Shown here one piece after another: positions 22,118 to 30,453 of a stretch of DNA of 39,897 nt. The position numbers were made by a program, and so were the translations under genes. Source of the stretch: Candidatus Spechtbacteria bacterium RIFCSPHIGHO2_02_FULL_43_15b (lineage in GTDB: Bacteria; Patescibacteriota; Minisyncoccia; Spechtbacterales; HO2-43-30). A model generated the notes under the pieces. That model was given only the letters and a program-made list of their open reading frames with translations. It was not told where the DNA came from and did not search any database. How positions within the stretch are numbered: the stretch's first letter is position 1; the number at the start of each line of letters is the position of its first letter. The stretch covers positions 233 to 40,129 of the forward strand of contig MHOE01000003.1 of the NCBI GenBank assembly GCA_001819985.1, read 5' to 3'.

Positions 22118-22432
22118 ATGCGTAATCTAAGGCATAAATCAGCAAAAAAAATAATTATATGCGACATTTTATTTATCGGCACGATATTGGCTTTCGGCGC
22201 GTTTTATTTGTTTAGCGCGAACAGTTTGACAAGCGACGGATTCGCGATAGACGAAATGCGATCCGCTATAAAAAATTTGAATCAGGAGTATTACTCCCTT
22301 TCAGTATACGCGATGGACGCGAAATCCATAAAAAATCTCGAAAGAAGGGTGAAAGATTTGAATCTTGAACGGGTAGATCAAGTTTCCTATATAAAAGCAA
22401 AATCCAGCTCGCCGCTGGTGTTGGGTAATTAA
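22118..22432 (+). CDS. FtsL-like division protein, 104 aa
   Basis: A bitopic protein: short basic N-terminus (MRNLRHKSAKK), one membrane helix (12-35, IIICDILFIGTILAFGAFYL), then an external helix with coiled-coil-like heptads (IDEMRSAIKNLNQEYYSLSV ... LERRVKDLNLE). Size, topology and position between rsmH and the transpeptidase match FtsL, part of the FtsQLB complex that activates septal wall synthesis. FtsL sequences diverge too much for a confident name. It starts 23 bases after rsmH. Confidence 0.65.
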   Translation: MRNLRHKSAKKIIICDILFIGTILAFGAFYLFSANSLTSDGFAIDEMRSAIKNLNQEYYSLSVYAMDAKSIKNLERRVKDLNLERVDQVSYIKAKSSSPLVLGN

Positions 22433-22446
22433 ACTTCGAAATTCCC

Positions 22447-24276
22447 ATGAGCGTTTGGCGAATATATTTCGTCTTTTTTATTATTTTACTTGGGGGTGCT
22501 GGGATTTCAGCCCGGCTTTTTTATTTGCAGGTGTTAAGCGGGGGATACTATGCGGCTCTTGCCAAGGGTCAGCATACAAATTTCGTAAACTCCATTTCTT
22601 TGCGCGGTGATATATTTTTTCAGGATAAATTCAGCGAAGGCGGGGATACTCCCGGACTTTTTTTAGCGGCGACAAACAAGGATATTTTCGCGCTGTATGC
22701 CAGTTCGGAAAAAATTAGTAACTCCGAAGAAGTTGTAGAAAAAATTAGTCCAATTTTACACGAATACTATCTATACAGAGACCCTAAATACGGAGAGGAG
22801 AATTTATCGTCAGGAATTGCCAGCATGAGCGATGACTCGGCCTCGGGCGGGGATAATTCAGTTTCGGAAGAAAAAACAGCGCCGGTAAGTTTTGAAGATG
22901 TGCGAAGGGAACTTAAGGATAAGATGAATAAGGAGGACGACGCGTATAGAAAAGTGGCGGGTAGACTCGATGACAGCGCGATAAATGAAATAAAAGAGCT
23001 TGATATTGCTGGGCTGGATATAAGGAAAGAGAAGGTAAGGTATTACCCCGGGGGTGATCTTGGCGCTCATCTACTTGGATTCCTAGGTTTTAGCGAGTAC
23101 GAAAGAGTAGGGCAATACGGACTGGAAGGGTTTTATGACGATTTATTGAGAGGTTCATCCAATGAGGAGAGAATATCTATACTTCCGGGCAGTTCTTCCG
23201 TGGAGGATATAAAATCCGGAAAAGATATAATCACAAGCATAGATTATAACATTCAGTTTATGATTCAAAAAAAACTTGCGGAAACGAAAGAAAGGCTCAA
23301 GGCAAAAAGCGCTTCAGCGGTTGTCGTGGATCCCAAAACGGGTGAAATATTGGCGCTTGCCGCTGTGGGTACATTCAACCCGAACTATTATTCGGAGGTG
23401 AGCGGAATTGATGTTTTCCTAAACGATGTAGCCCAAAAGATGTTTGAGCCGGGTTCTGTGTTTAAGCCGATAACAATGGCCGCGGGAATAGACGCGGGTA
23501 AGATCCAGCCCACGACAAAATATGAGGATGAAGGGGAGGTTATCATAGGCAAGTACACAATAAAAAATTCCGATAACGAAGCGCATGGCGAGCAGAATAT
23601 GATAAATGTTTTGGAACTGTCGTTGAATACGGGCGTTGTGTTCGTGGAGGGCAAACTTGGGCATAGCAATTTTCGCGAGTATGTGCAAAGATTTGGATTC
23701 GGGGAAAAAACAGGAGTTGATTTGCAGGGAGAAGTGGAAGGCGATGTGCGAAATATTCTCGAAACAAATCGCGATGTTAACTTCGCAACGGCGTCGTTCG
23801 GGCAGGGAATCGCGGTTACGCCGATACAACTCGTTACGGCATTTTCCGCTATCGCAAACGGAGGCAATATGATGAAGCCGCATATAGCCAAAGCTATAGT
23901 GGACGATGATGGGACTATTAGAGAAGTGGCACCGGAGGTAGTCGGGAATCCCATTTCCGCTAAGACCGCGGGACAGATAACATCAATGCTTGTGAGTTCG
24001 GTTGAGAATGGATACGCGAGGAAAGCCGTGGTTTCGGGTTATAAAATCGCTGGAAAAACAGGAACCGCGCAGGTGCCGTCGGAAGACGGACAGGGCTATT
24101 CCGAAAAAACAATCCACTCCTTTATCGGTTTCGGCCCGGCATACGACCCGAAATTTTTAGCGCTTATAAAAGTAGATGAGCCAGAGATTATAAAGTTTTC
24201 ATCGGATAGCATAGGGCCTTTGTTTGGAGAGATTGCGGAGTATATTCTTAACTATTACGAGATACCCCCGGGTTAA
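22447..24276 (+). CDS. ftsI: Penicillin-binding protein, FtsI-type transpeptidase
   Basis: 609 residues. One N-terminal membrane helix (8-26), a class B dimerisation domain (about 45-270), and a C-terminal transpeptidase with all three active-site motifs: SVFK (S337, K340), SLN (392-394) and KTGT (537-540). PGGDLGAHLLGFLGF marks the linker. It cross-links septal peptidoglycan. A low-complexity, acidic insertion rich in S, D and E lies at 115-150, and the usual RGxIxDRNG motif is replaced by SLRGDIFFQDKFSEGG, so the N-terminal domain is diverged. It follows the FtsL-like gene by 14 bases; last of the cluster. Confidence 0.93.
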   Translation: MSVWRIYFVFFIILLGGAGISARLFYLQVLSGGYYAALAKGQHTNFVNSISLRGDIFFQDKFSEGGDTPGLFLAATNKDIFALYASSEKISNSEEVVEKISPILHEYYLYRDPKYGEENLSSGIASMSDDSASGGDNSVSEEKTAPVSFEDVRRELKDKMNKEDDAYRKVAGRLDDSAINEIKELDIAGLDIRKEKVRYYPGGDLGAHLLGFLGFSEYERVGQYGLEGFYDDLLRGSSNEERISILPGSSSVEDIKSGKDIITSIDYNIQFMIQKKLAETKERLKAKSASAVVVDPKTGEILALAAVGTFNPNYYSEVSGIDVFLNDVAQKMFEPGSVFKPITMAAGIDAGKIQPTTKYEDEGEVIIGKYTIKNSDNEAHGEQNMINVLELSLNTGVVFVEGKLGHSNFREYVQRFGFGEKTGVDLQGEVEGDVRNILETNRDVNFATASFGQGIAVTPIQLVTAFSAIANGGNMMKPHIAKAIVDDDGTIREVAPEVVGNPISAKTAGQITSMLVSSVENGYARKAVVSGYKIAGKTGTAQVPSEDGQGYSEKTIHSFIGFGPAYDPKFLALIKVDEPEIIKFSSDSIGPLFGEIAEYILNYYEIPPG

Positions 24277-24292
24277 TATCTTTAAAAAAGCA

Positions 24293-24309
24293 CATAGGTT
24301 GAACCTATG
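24293..24309. repeat. Perfect short palindrome after ftsI
   Basis: CATAGGTT-G-AACCTATG, 8-bp arms, between ftsI and tRNA-Glu. No T tract follows, so it is more likely a protein site or processing hairpin than a terminator. Confidence 0.45.
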
Positions 24310-24368
24310 AATGCCGTTGTTGCCTATTTCAAATAAATGTGGCAAAATAAACTGGCTTCAATCAGCGC

Positions 24369-24444
24369 GGCGCTGTCGTCTAGTCCGGTCTAGGACACCA
24401 GGTTCTCATCCTGGAGATCGCGGGTTCAAATCCCGCCGGCGCTA
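24369..24444 (+). tRNA. tRNA-Glu (anticodon CTC)
   Basis: Acceptor GGCGCTG / CGGCGCT with G-U pairs at the first and sixth positions, D stem GTCT/GGAC, anticodon stem CCAGG/CCTGG with loop TTCTCAT (anticodon CTC, reads GAG), T stem GCGGG/CCCGC with TTCAAAT, discriminator A. No encoded CCA. Confidence 0.94.
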
Positions 24445-24516
24445 CTATCTAAAGGATTTCAGACGCTATTCTTTTTTGTGCAAGGGCCGATTTTTTAGGG
24501 TAGGTAAGAACAAATT

Positions 24517-24542
24517 AAAAGGCGAGGGTTCTCGCCTTTTTT
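24517..24542 (+). terminator. Intrinsic terminator after tRNA-Glu
   Basis: AAAAGGCGAG (24517-24526), GGTT loop, CTCGCCTTTT (24531-24540), TT. Confidence 0.88.
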
Positions 24543-24556
24543 GATGCGCGAAAAAT

Positions 24557-24590
24557 AAATGCCCCGTTTTCAATAAAAGCGGGGCATTTT
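24557..24590. terminator. Intrinsic terminator between convergent genes
   Basis: AAATGCCCCG (24557-24566) pairs with CGGGGCATTT (24580-24589); an inner TTTT/AAAA extends the stem. T tracts on both strands, so it can also end the minus-strand gene at 24623. Confidence 0.82.
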
Positions 24591-24622
24591 GCGGTTTGAT
24601 TTTACTGCCTAGAGGGCATACA

Positions 24623-24865
24623 TTATATGTCAGTTTTCCAATCAGGAAAGGAATAAGGGTCAAATGCAAGTAACGCCGTAACCAAGTCCTCGAGGGACGC
24701 ATCGGGATTTTGCATATGGAACTCCGCATCGCTAATCGCGATCGGGTCTATGGAATTGCGTATCGCCAGTTCCACCCTTTGACGAATTTTTTGTCTTAAA
24801 GAAGCCGTTAATCTTTCGTCTATTTCTAACTGGACTTGTCTTCGGTCATGGTTTTCCGCGCTCAT
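24623..24865 (-). CDS. Small acidic hypothetical protein, 80 aa
   Basis: 80 residues, no membrane segment. The first half is a charged helix (RRQVQLEIDERLTASLRQKI), the second acidic (DAEFHMQNPDASLEDLVTAL). GGGAGG lies about 15 bases before the ATG, further than usual. A convergent terminator follows. I do not recognise the family; small soluble adaptor or antitoxin-like roles are possible but nothing supports them. The 24866-25057 gap before the next gene holds both divergent promoters, not clearly resolvable. Confidence 0.5.
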   Translation of the reverse strand: MSAENHDRRQVQLEIDERLTASLRQKIRQRVELAIRNSIDPIAISDAEFHMQNPDASLEDLVTALLAFDPYSFPDWKTDI

Positions 24866-25057
24866 TTTATTTAATTTTTACCTCCCAATTCCTTCTTTAA
24901 GTATCATATCATGTTAATAATAATTGTCAATTTTCAATGGCGTGCTACATTTGTTATCGGCATTTTGCCATAGTTGCGTTTATTATGTTTTATGATAAAA
25001 TACGCGCAGTAAAATTCGTGTCTGGTGCGGCTAGACCAGATTATGGAGGCATGAGAA

Positions 25058-25996
25058 ATGTTATGGTTGTGGGATCTTTTTGAATTTACCTGGCAGGGTC
25101 TTTTCAAATTTGTCTTATATTTTTTAATTGGCTGGGTATTTTTCGTGAGGCGGCCAAAACCCCGAAAGGGAGATTTGCCGATGGTCTTGGGTATGGCGGT
25201 GCTTATGTTTGCTTTTTCCTTCGCCAAGAGCGGTGTAAGTATATTTTCGTACGCGTACGGATTTTTTCTTTTTGGGTTCTGGGCTACCACCGTGCTATTC
25301 TTAAGGATAAAAATTCGTTATAGGGCGGCCGTGTTAGTAATTTTAGCTGGCCTTTTGGCGGCATCATGGATTTTTTTGTCGCCAGACAAACTGATATATG
25401 CGTATGTTCCGATTTCACTTTTGTCATTGACCGCTATGCTTTTCTCTAGATCTATCAGAAAGAGCGGCAACGATAAGAAAGATTTCTGGGATGACCCACG
25501 GCTTATTACGCCCCCTGATTTCAAAGAAATAAGCGAGCCGGTTATTTTTCTAATGGGTCCGATACAGGGAGCTCGAGAGTGGCAACGGGACGCGGCTTAC
25601 ATGATCTGGGGCATGAATAAAGATATTAGGGTCGCATGCCCGCGCAGAAAGTTCTTCAGCGAAAAATTTGATTATGACACGCAGGTTGATTGGGAAACAG
25701 CTTATCTGAATAGGGCGGCGGAAAACGGGGCGATACTATGCTGGCTCGAACGGGAGCATACGCATTACTGCGAAAGAGCTTACGCGCAGACAACAAGATT
25801 CGAACTTGGCGAATGGAAATCAAAGTATGAGGCAAACGGCGGAATAAATTTGGTTGTGGGTATAGATGAGGGATTTTCAAACGGCAGGTACATACTTAAG
25901 AGATTATCGGACGATTGTCCAGATGTGCCGATTGCAAAATCACTTAAAGAGGCTTGCGAAAAAGCGGTTGAGAAAATATTAGAAAGGTCCTCATAG
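25058..25996 (+). CDS. Membrane-anchored nucleoside 2-deoxyribosyltransferase-like protein, 312 aa
   Basis: Residues 1-130 hold about five hydrophobic helices (13-30, 41-57, 65-82, 88-106, 112-128). Residues 160-305 match the nucleoside 2-deoxyribosyltransferase-like fold: VIFLMGPIQGAREWQRDAAY, FDYDTQVDWETAYLNRA, and TTRFELGEW (E249 at the expected nucleophile region), then LVVGIDEGF. Soluble relatives swap or hydrolyse bases of deoxynucleosides. Membrane-linked versions of this superfamily (DRHyd) have been proposed as effectors in nucleotide-based conflict systems. GGAGG nine bases before the ATG. Monocistronic, ended by a terminator overlapping its stop. Confidence 0.7.
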   Translation: MLWLWDLFEFTWQGLFKFVLYFLIGWVFFVRRPKPRKGDLPMVLGMAVLMFAFSFAKSGVSIFSYAYGFFLFGFWATTVLFLRIKIRYRAAVLVILAGLLAASWIFLSPDKLIYAYVPISLLSLTAMLFSRSIRKSGNDKKDFWDDPRLITPPDFKEISEPVIFLMGPIQGAREWQRDAAYMIWGMNKDIRVACPRRKFFSEKFDYDTQVDWETAYLNRAAENGAILCWLEREHTHYCERAYAQTTRFELGEWKSKYEANGGINLVVGIDEGFSNGRYILKRLSDDCPDVPIAKSLKEACEKAVEKILERSS

Positions 25997-26005
25997 GGCC
26001 TTTTA
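25982..26005 (+). terminator. Intrinsic terminator overlapping a stop codon
   Basis: AAAGGTCC, TCATA loop, GGGCCTTT, then TATTTTG; one T-G pair. Confidence 0.65.
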
Positions 26006-26010
26006 TTTTG

Positions 26011-26039
26011 TTTACTTATTTCAAAATTTGTGTTATAAA
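26011..26039 (+). promoter_or_regulatory. Promoter of the flavin reductase operon
   Basis: TTTACT (26011-26016), 17-base spacer, TATAAA (26034-26039); 60 bases before the GTG start. Confidence 0.6.
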
Positions 26040-26098
26040 TTTAATAGAACGGAACTTTGAAAATATGGCGGCTGACAACCGTAAAAGGAGGAGCGAAA

Positions 26099-26884
26099 GT
26101 GAAAAAGACGCTAACCGCGCGAATATCAAGTCGCGTGGAAATCGCAGAAGATCTGTTTTGTTTGCGGATTGATTTGGGAGAAAACCGCAGACAATTCAGT
26201 TTTAAGGCGGGGCAATATTTAACATTGGGACTCTTTGATTCCAACGGTAGCTGGGTCATAGATTCGGGTAAAAGGCCGGCTTTAAGGCCCTATTCGATAG
26301 TTTCAGCTCCGGATGAAAAAAATCTAGAAATTTTTGTGGAGCTTGTTTCCAGGGATAGAGGCGGAAATTTGACACCCCTGCTTTATGGGCTAAGAGAAGG
26401 GGATATGCTTCAGGTACTTCCGGAAGCAAAAGGCATTTTTATTTTTGAACCGGAATACAAAAATCAAGTTATGGTGGCTACCGTCACAGGAATCGCGCCG
26501 TTTGTCAGCATAATTAGGGATTACAGGAAAACCGGCGGTAGGGATGCTAAATTTTTCGTGCTTCACGGCGCTAGTTATTTTAATGAATTCGGATACGACA
26601 ATGAACTTTTAGATTTAAGCGGTAAATGGCCGGAAGATGTTTTAGCCGCTTATGTTAGGACAATAAGCAGGCCGGATGACCCCCGAAACGCGAACATTAG
26701 AAAACTCGGAATATCTGAAACTGGAAGAGTAAACGGAATAATCGAAAAATACCTAGGTTCTTGGGGATTAGAAATCAAAGATACCATAATCTATGTTTGC
26801 GGCCATCCGGGCATGATAGAGAATGTCAAAAATCGCTTATCGCCAAATGGGTGGATGATAAAAGAAGAAAGGTTTTGGAAGTAA
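26099..26884 (+). CDS. Ferredoxin/flavodoxin-NADP+ reductase-like protein, 261 aa
   Basis: FAD and NAD(P)-binding reductase of the FNR/Fpr family. FAD motif RPYSIVSAP (about 80-88), NAD-binding TVTGIAPFVSII (about 142-153, with T for the usual G), and the family end IYVCGHPGMIENVKNRL...KEERFWK. It moves electrons between NAD(P)H and ferredoxin or flavodoxin. The GTG at 26099 is chosen as start because GGAGG lies 8 bases upstream; an in-frame TTG at 26057 would swallow that site. The unknown gene 6 bases downstream is in the same operon. Could supply electrons to the desaturase encoded elsewhere in the window, which is inference. Confidence 0.88.
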   Translation: MKKTLTARISSRVEIAEDLFCLRIDLGENRRQFSFKAGQYLTLGLFDSNGSWVIDSGKRPALRPYSIVSAPDEKNLEIFVELVSRDRGGNLTPLLYGLREGDMLQVLPEAKGIFIFEPEYKNQVMVATVTGIAPFVSIIRDYRKTGGRDAKFFVLHGASYFNEFGYDNELLDLSGKWPEDVLAAYVRTISRPDDPRNANIRKLGISETGRVNGIIEKYLGSWGLEIKDTIIYVCGHPGMIENVKNRLSPNGWMIKEERFWK

Positions 26885-26890
26885 GAAAAA

Positions 26891-27340
26891 ATGCAAAACG
26901 CCGCAAATTCGTTAGGGAATTCTTTTTTTGACTTGTCGGATGATGTAATCCTTGAAATTTTAGTAGATCAAACCGGCAAAGCGAAAGGATCTTGCGGGCT
27001 TAAATGGGATTATAGCGAAGAATTCGGGTTTCAAACCATTTTAGGTAAAACCAAATTCACCATGTCGCACTACCTAAACAGGATGGGACATCCAGAGGTG
27101 TATATTATTGCAAGTGAAGGAGGGCGCGAGCGGACAATATTCGAGCCCCCATTGCATATCTCGCAAACTCCGGCAGGCGCATTTCTTAGAGCTTTAACTT
27201 CTCTTTTTTGGTTCAAAAGTTTGCCGCAAGTTCCGGAAGGGGAGCGGCAAAAAACCAAATTAAGGAACGCAATACAGGATCTTTATAAAATGGTGGGCGG
27301 AGAGTACCCGCCATTTCCGACTATGAGATGGCCCATGTAA
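26891..27340 (+). CDS. Hypothetical protein co-transcribed with the reductase, 149 aa
   Basis: 149 residues, soluble, alpha/beta, with no recognised domain and no cysteine cluster that would mark a ferredoxin (single C35). Starts 6 bases after the reductase stop. Aromatic-rich, conserved-looking C-terminus (GGEYPPFPTMRWPM). As a likely partner of the reductase it may be an acceptor or a regulator, but the sequence gives no direct clue. Confidence 0.6.
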   Translation: MQNAANSLGNSFFDLSDDVILEILVDQTGKAKGSCGLKWDYSEEFGFQTILGKTKFTMSHYLNRMGHPEVYIIASEGGRERTIFEPPLHISQTPAGAFLRALTSLFWFKSLPQVPEGERQKTKLRNAIQDLYKMVGGEYPPFPTMRWPM

Positions 27341-27341
27341 T

Positions 27342-27367
27342 AAAACGAGATAAGTTCTCGTTTTTTT
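27342..27367 (+). terminator. Intrinsic terminator
   Basis: AAAACGAGA (27342-27350), TAAGT loop, TCTCGTTTT (27356-27364), Ts. Confidence 0.85.
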
Positions 27368-27465
27368 GTTAGTTAATTTACCGTGATTTTCTTTGAAATT
27401 TTTCTGGTATTGGTTTATTGTGTAATTGCTATCGGGTCTTTGAAAATCGATTAGTGGAGAGTGAT

Positions 27466-29688
27466 ATGGTCGTGGAAAAGATTCGGCTGTTTTTGGCATT
27501 GCTGGCTATTTTAGTTTTTTCAGTATCGTGCGTTAATGCGGGGATCGAAACCGGTAAAATTTTTGTTGGGACTGTTTGGGACGCAAAATTCGAATCCGTT
27601 GCCTGTAAGTATCCGGGCGACGGTTCAATTTTATACGACGGTCTTACCGAGATGGGACTCAACGATAATTTATTCAGATTTCAGGGCAACGAACTTCTTA
27701 AATCCGACTATTACGCGGCGGGGGTTTTAAGCGACGAATTTAAGCTGGCATGGTTCGACGATGTATGGAAAAACCCGAGTAGGGCGGGATGTTTCAATAA
27801 AAACACGGCATCAGAGCTGGATTATTATCTTGAACAGGCGCATCCGGTTGCCGATATATTATCGTACGCGGCATTGCTATCGGGCGACAATATCTATGGC
27901 ATCGAGCCATATACAAAAGGAAATTTGCCTGGAGATTTCAATAAGGCGATCAATGCGATTTGTGATTCGGCGGGAGGATGCGGCGAGGTTTCAGGCGATA
28001 TTCCGGAAGAACTAAAAATTGCAATAACGCCTTTGCTTTGGAGCATATTTGGCGGTATGGAAGCGCGAAAAAAAATGGACGGAGAACTTCAAGGGAATCA
28101 CGATCCGGAATGGTGGTTTAATTACGGCGGAGGGATAATTATAAAGAATACCGCAGATCAGGAGCCGGACCTGCTAAATAGCGACGATAGGAGTTATTTG
28201 CTAGGTGCGGGAGGGGGGCGCAAGGACCTTTACAAATCGGCGGCTGGAATCGCGTTTTCCATAGAAAACATACGCTGGGAAGCGTTTTGGAATATGGAAA
28301 ATGTCGAGTACAGCTTAAAGACCGAAGCTGGCTGGATTTTAATCCGCGATTCGACGAATCACAAGTATTGGGACGAGGGAAGAGATTTACTTTTAGTCAT
28401 AGACCTTGGCGGCGATGACCAATACCTTGAGCCCATGGGAGCGAATGAATCAGCAAAGAATTCGGTAAGCATAGCGATAGATCTTTCAGGGAACGATTTT
28501 TATGGTTACGAAGAATTTGGCACGGCATACGACAGGGAGGGACTTCCGCCTTCCGATAAATTCGGAAGATTCAGCGGAAACACGCGCTTGGGTAATGTAA
28601 GTATGTCCGACGAATGTAGGCAGGGGGCGGGGAGAAACGGCATAGGTATGCTTTTTGATATGGGTAGCGGCAATGATTCGTACCAGTCCCTAAGGTGTAG
28701 CCAGGGTTACGCTCATATTGGAGTGGGAGTTCAGCTGGATCAGGGTGGGGATAATATATTTACATCAGAATCCGCTTCGCAGGGTTTCGCGCAGTTTGGA
28801 ATAGGTTTGCATATAACTTCGGGGGACGGAAACGATAAAAGATCTTCATTCTCGTATTCTCAAGGTTTGGGATTTGTAAAAGGAATAGGAATATCTCTGG
28901 ATAAGTCCGGAGCGGATTCGTATGTCTGCGATCACGGGGATTCGGAAAAAGGAGGCATTCCGCTTTATTACAGCGCACAGCTCAAAGACAAAGGCAATTT
29001 GAGCTTTTGTCAGGGGGTTGGGTACGGTTACAGGGGCGAAGGCAAGGTAAAGAATTTTGGGTCCGGCGGTTTCGGAATTTTACGGGACTTGTCCGGAGAT
29101 GACATATACGATGCGTGCACATTTACGCAGGGTTCGGCGTATTGGCAAGGCGTAGGTTTGCTGTCGGACGGAGAGGGAAGCGACAAATACGACGCCTGCT
29201 GGTATATGCAGGGAGGATCCGCTCACTACGCGGTGGCTATTCATGCGGATTTAGGTTTGGGAAATGACGAATACAACTTAAAAAGAACGCCTTATCATGT
29301 TGGTCTTGGATCGGGCCACGACTTCAGCGTCGGGGTATTTATAAACGAAGCGGGGGACGAGATATACGGAGTTCCCAACCTAAGCGCGGGAGCGTCAAAC
29401 TGCAACGGCATAGGACTTTTCGTGGATAATGGCGGAAACGATTTGTATAGGTCCGATTCGGATTACGGAAGCGGAATGGGAAATGTGAGCGAGGAGTGCA
29501 AGGATACGAGATCCGCGTCGAGAAGTATAGGAATAATGATTGACGCGGGAGGCGCGGATGTCTACGAGTATCCCAAAAGCGTGTTCCCTACGCCCGCGAA
29601 CAATGCGAAGTGGGGGCATTCGCGAAATGGGTTGGCCTCGGAGTATGGATTTGGAATTGACAAGGAAGGCGAAAGCGGCGTTCACTAA
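27466..29688 (+). CDS. Secreted protein with 12 GxDxY repeats, 740 aa
   Basis: A signal peptide (KIRLFLALLAILVFSVSCVN) with a likely SPase I site after VNA. Residues 30-306 are non-repetitive and contain several cysteines. From about 307 to the end there are 12 repeats of about 27 residues with consensus (I/V)G(I/L)xxDxGGxDxY followed by about 10 residues often ending SQG; examples VGVQLDQGGDNIFTSESASQ and FGILRDLSGDDIYDACTFTQ. Spacing longer in repeats 2, 6, 9 and 11. The pattern suggests a beta-solenoid with Asp/Gly turns, perhaps Ca2+-binding like RTX repeats, but not the canonical GGxGxDxUx nonapeptide. Likely a surface or secreted structural/adhesive protein. GGAG seven bases before ATG; monocistronic. 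Confidence 0.75.
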   Translation: MVVEKIRLFLALLAILVFSVSCVNAGIETGKIFVGTVWDAKFESVACKYPGDGSILYDGLTEMGLNDNLFRFQGNELLKSDYYAAGVLSDEFKLAWFDDVWKNPSRAGCFNKNTASELDYYLEQAHPVADILSYAALLSGDNIYGIEPYTKGNLPGDFNKAINAICDSAGGCGEVSGDIPEELKIAITPLLWSIFGGMEARKKMDGELQGNHDPEWWFNYGGGIIIKNTADQEPDLLNSDDRSYLLGAGGGRKDLYKSAAGIAFSIENIRWEAFWNMENVEYSLKTEAGWILIRDSTNHKYWDEGRDLLLVIDLGGDDQYLEPMGANESAKNSVSIAIDLSGNDFYGYEEFGTAYDREGLPPSDKFGRFSGNTRLGNVSMSDECRQGAGRNGIGMLFDMGSGNDSYQSLRCSQGYAHIGVGVQLDQGGDNIFTSESASQGFAQFGIGLHITSGDGNDKRSSFSYSQGLGFVKGIGISLDKSGADSYVCDHGDSEKGGIPLYYSAQLKDKGNLSFCQGVGYGYRGEGKVKNFGSGGFGILRDLSGDDIYDACTFTQGSAYWQGVGLLSDGEGSDKYDACWYMQGGSAHYAVAIHADLGLGNDEYNLKRTPYHVGLGSGHDFSVGVFINEAGDEIYGVPNLSAGASNCNGIGLFVDNGGNDLYRSDSDYGSGMGNVSEECKDTRSASRSIGIMIDAGGADVYEYPKSVFPTPANNAKWGHSRNGLASEYGFGIDKEGESGVH

Positions 29689-29700
29689 TGAAATTTTTAC

Positions 29701-29725
29701 AAAGAGGCGTAAGTGCCTCTTTTTG
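29701..29725 (+). terminator. Intrinsic terminator
   Basis: AAAGAGGC (29701-29708), GTAAGT loop, GCCTCTTT (29715-29722), Ts. Confidence 0.85.
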
Positions 29726-29899
29726 ATTTCCACATTTTCTTGTATTATAAACAAGTATTACAATAAATAGCGAAATTCATTTCAATTTCAAAACGAAATC
29801 AAGGTCGGCGTTAAAATTGTTTTATCATTTTAGGCGCAGTAGCCATTGCTGAATATTTTTTTGAACGGGGGGGTTTACGGAAAAATTCAGCGTAAATAT

Positions 29900-30382
29900 A
29901 TGAAAAATTTTTTGTCATTATTTGTTGTTATCGGAGTTGCGGCCGTAGGCGTGTATTTTTATCTGCAAAATGCGAAAACCTCTCCCTCTTCCGAAAACGA
30001 TGCAGGCGAAGAAAACAGTACTAATACGGAAACGGATATTACGGAAAACGAAGAAGACGCTGGCGAAACTGGCGAAATGCCGGCAGGCGACGCGGATAGC
30101 GATATGGTCAAGGAGTTCTCAATTATAGCAAAGCAATTTTCCTTTGAACCGGCAACAATAACCGTTAAAAAGGGAGATATGGTTAGATTGAAAGTTACAA
30201 GCCAAGATGTAAAGCACGGTTTGGCGATTCCGGAATTTGGAATAAATGCGGTTTTGAATCCTAACGAAGAAATGACGATCGATTTCGCCGCGTCAAAATC
30301 CGGAGTATTCAATATGTTTTGCTCTGTTTTATGCGGAGAAGGTCATGCGGATATGAAAGGGACTCTTATAGTTGAAGAATAG
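29900..30382 (+). CDS. Membrane-anchored CuA-type cupredoxin, 160 aa
   Basis: One N-terminal membrane helix (4-22), a long acidic, Ser/Thr/Glu-rich linker (27-68), then a cupredoxin domain (72-160) with the CuA ligand set of cytochrome c oxidase subunit II: H106 (QDVKHG), then CSVLCGEGHADM with C141, C145, H149, M152. The backbone-ligand Glu of CSEIC is V here. Only one anchor helix instead of the hairpin of COX2, and no oxidase subunit I nearby. It would accept or store electrons outside the membrane. The ATG at 29900 is chosen since the upstream TTG (29846) adds an unlike N-terminus. Confidence 0.82.
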   Translation: MKNFLSLFVVIGVAAVGVYFYLQNAKTSPSSENDAGEENSTNTETDITENEEDAGETGEMPAGDADSDMVKEFSIIAKQFSFEPATITVKKGDMVRLKVTSQDVKHGLAIPEFGINAVLNPNEEMTIDFAASKSGVFNMFCSVLCGEGHADMKGTLIVEE

Positions 30383-30391
30383 GGAAATTCT

Positions 30392-30422
30392 AAAAAAGAG
30401 CTCTTTTTGAGGGCTCTTTTTT
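30392..30422 (+). terminator. Intrinsic terminator
   Basis: AAAAAAGAGCTC / GAGGGCTCTTTTTT around a short loop; last stretch before the convergent fmt gene. Confidence 0.8.
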
Positions 30423-30453
30423 AATGCGGCAATAGAGGGGCGCACGATTTTTT

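Noticed and set aside
23388-23954. Long minus-strand frame (188 aa) opposite ftsI
   Set aside because: It lies wholly inside the transpeptidase domain, which has all its catalytic motifs; the antisense frame is rich in S, T and P and has no ribosome binding site.
24293-24309. Terminator for ftsI
   Set aside because: The palindrome is perfect but has no T tract; the first convincing terminator is after tRNA-Glu.
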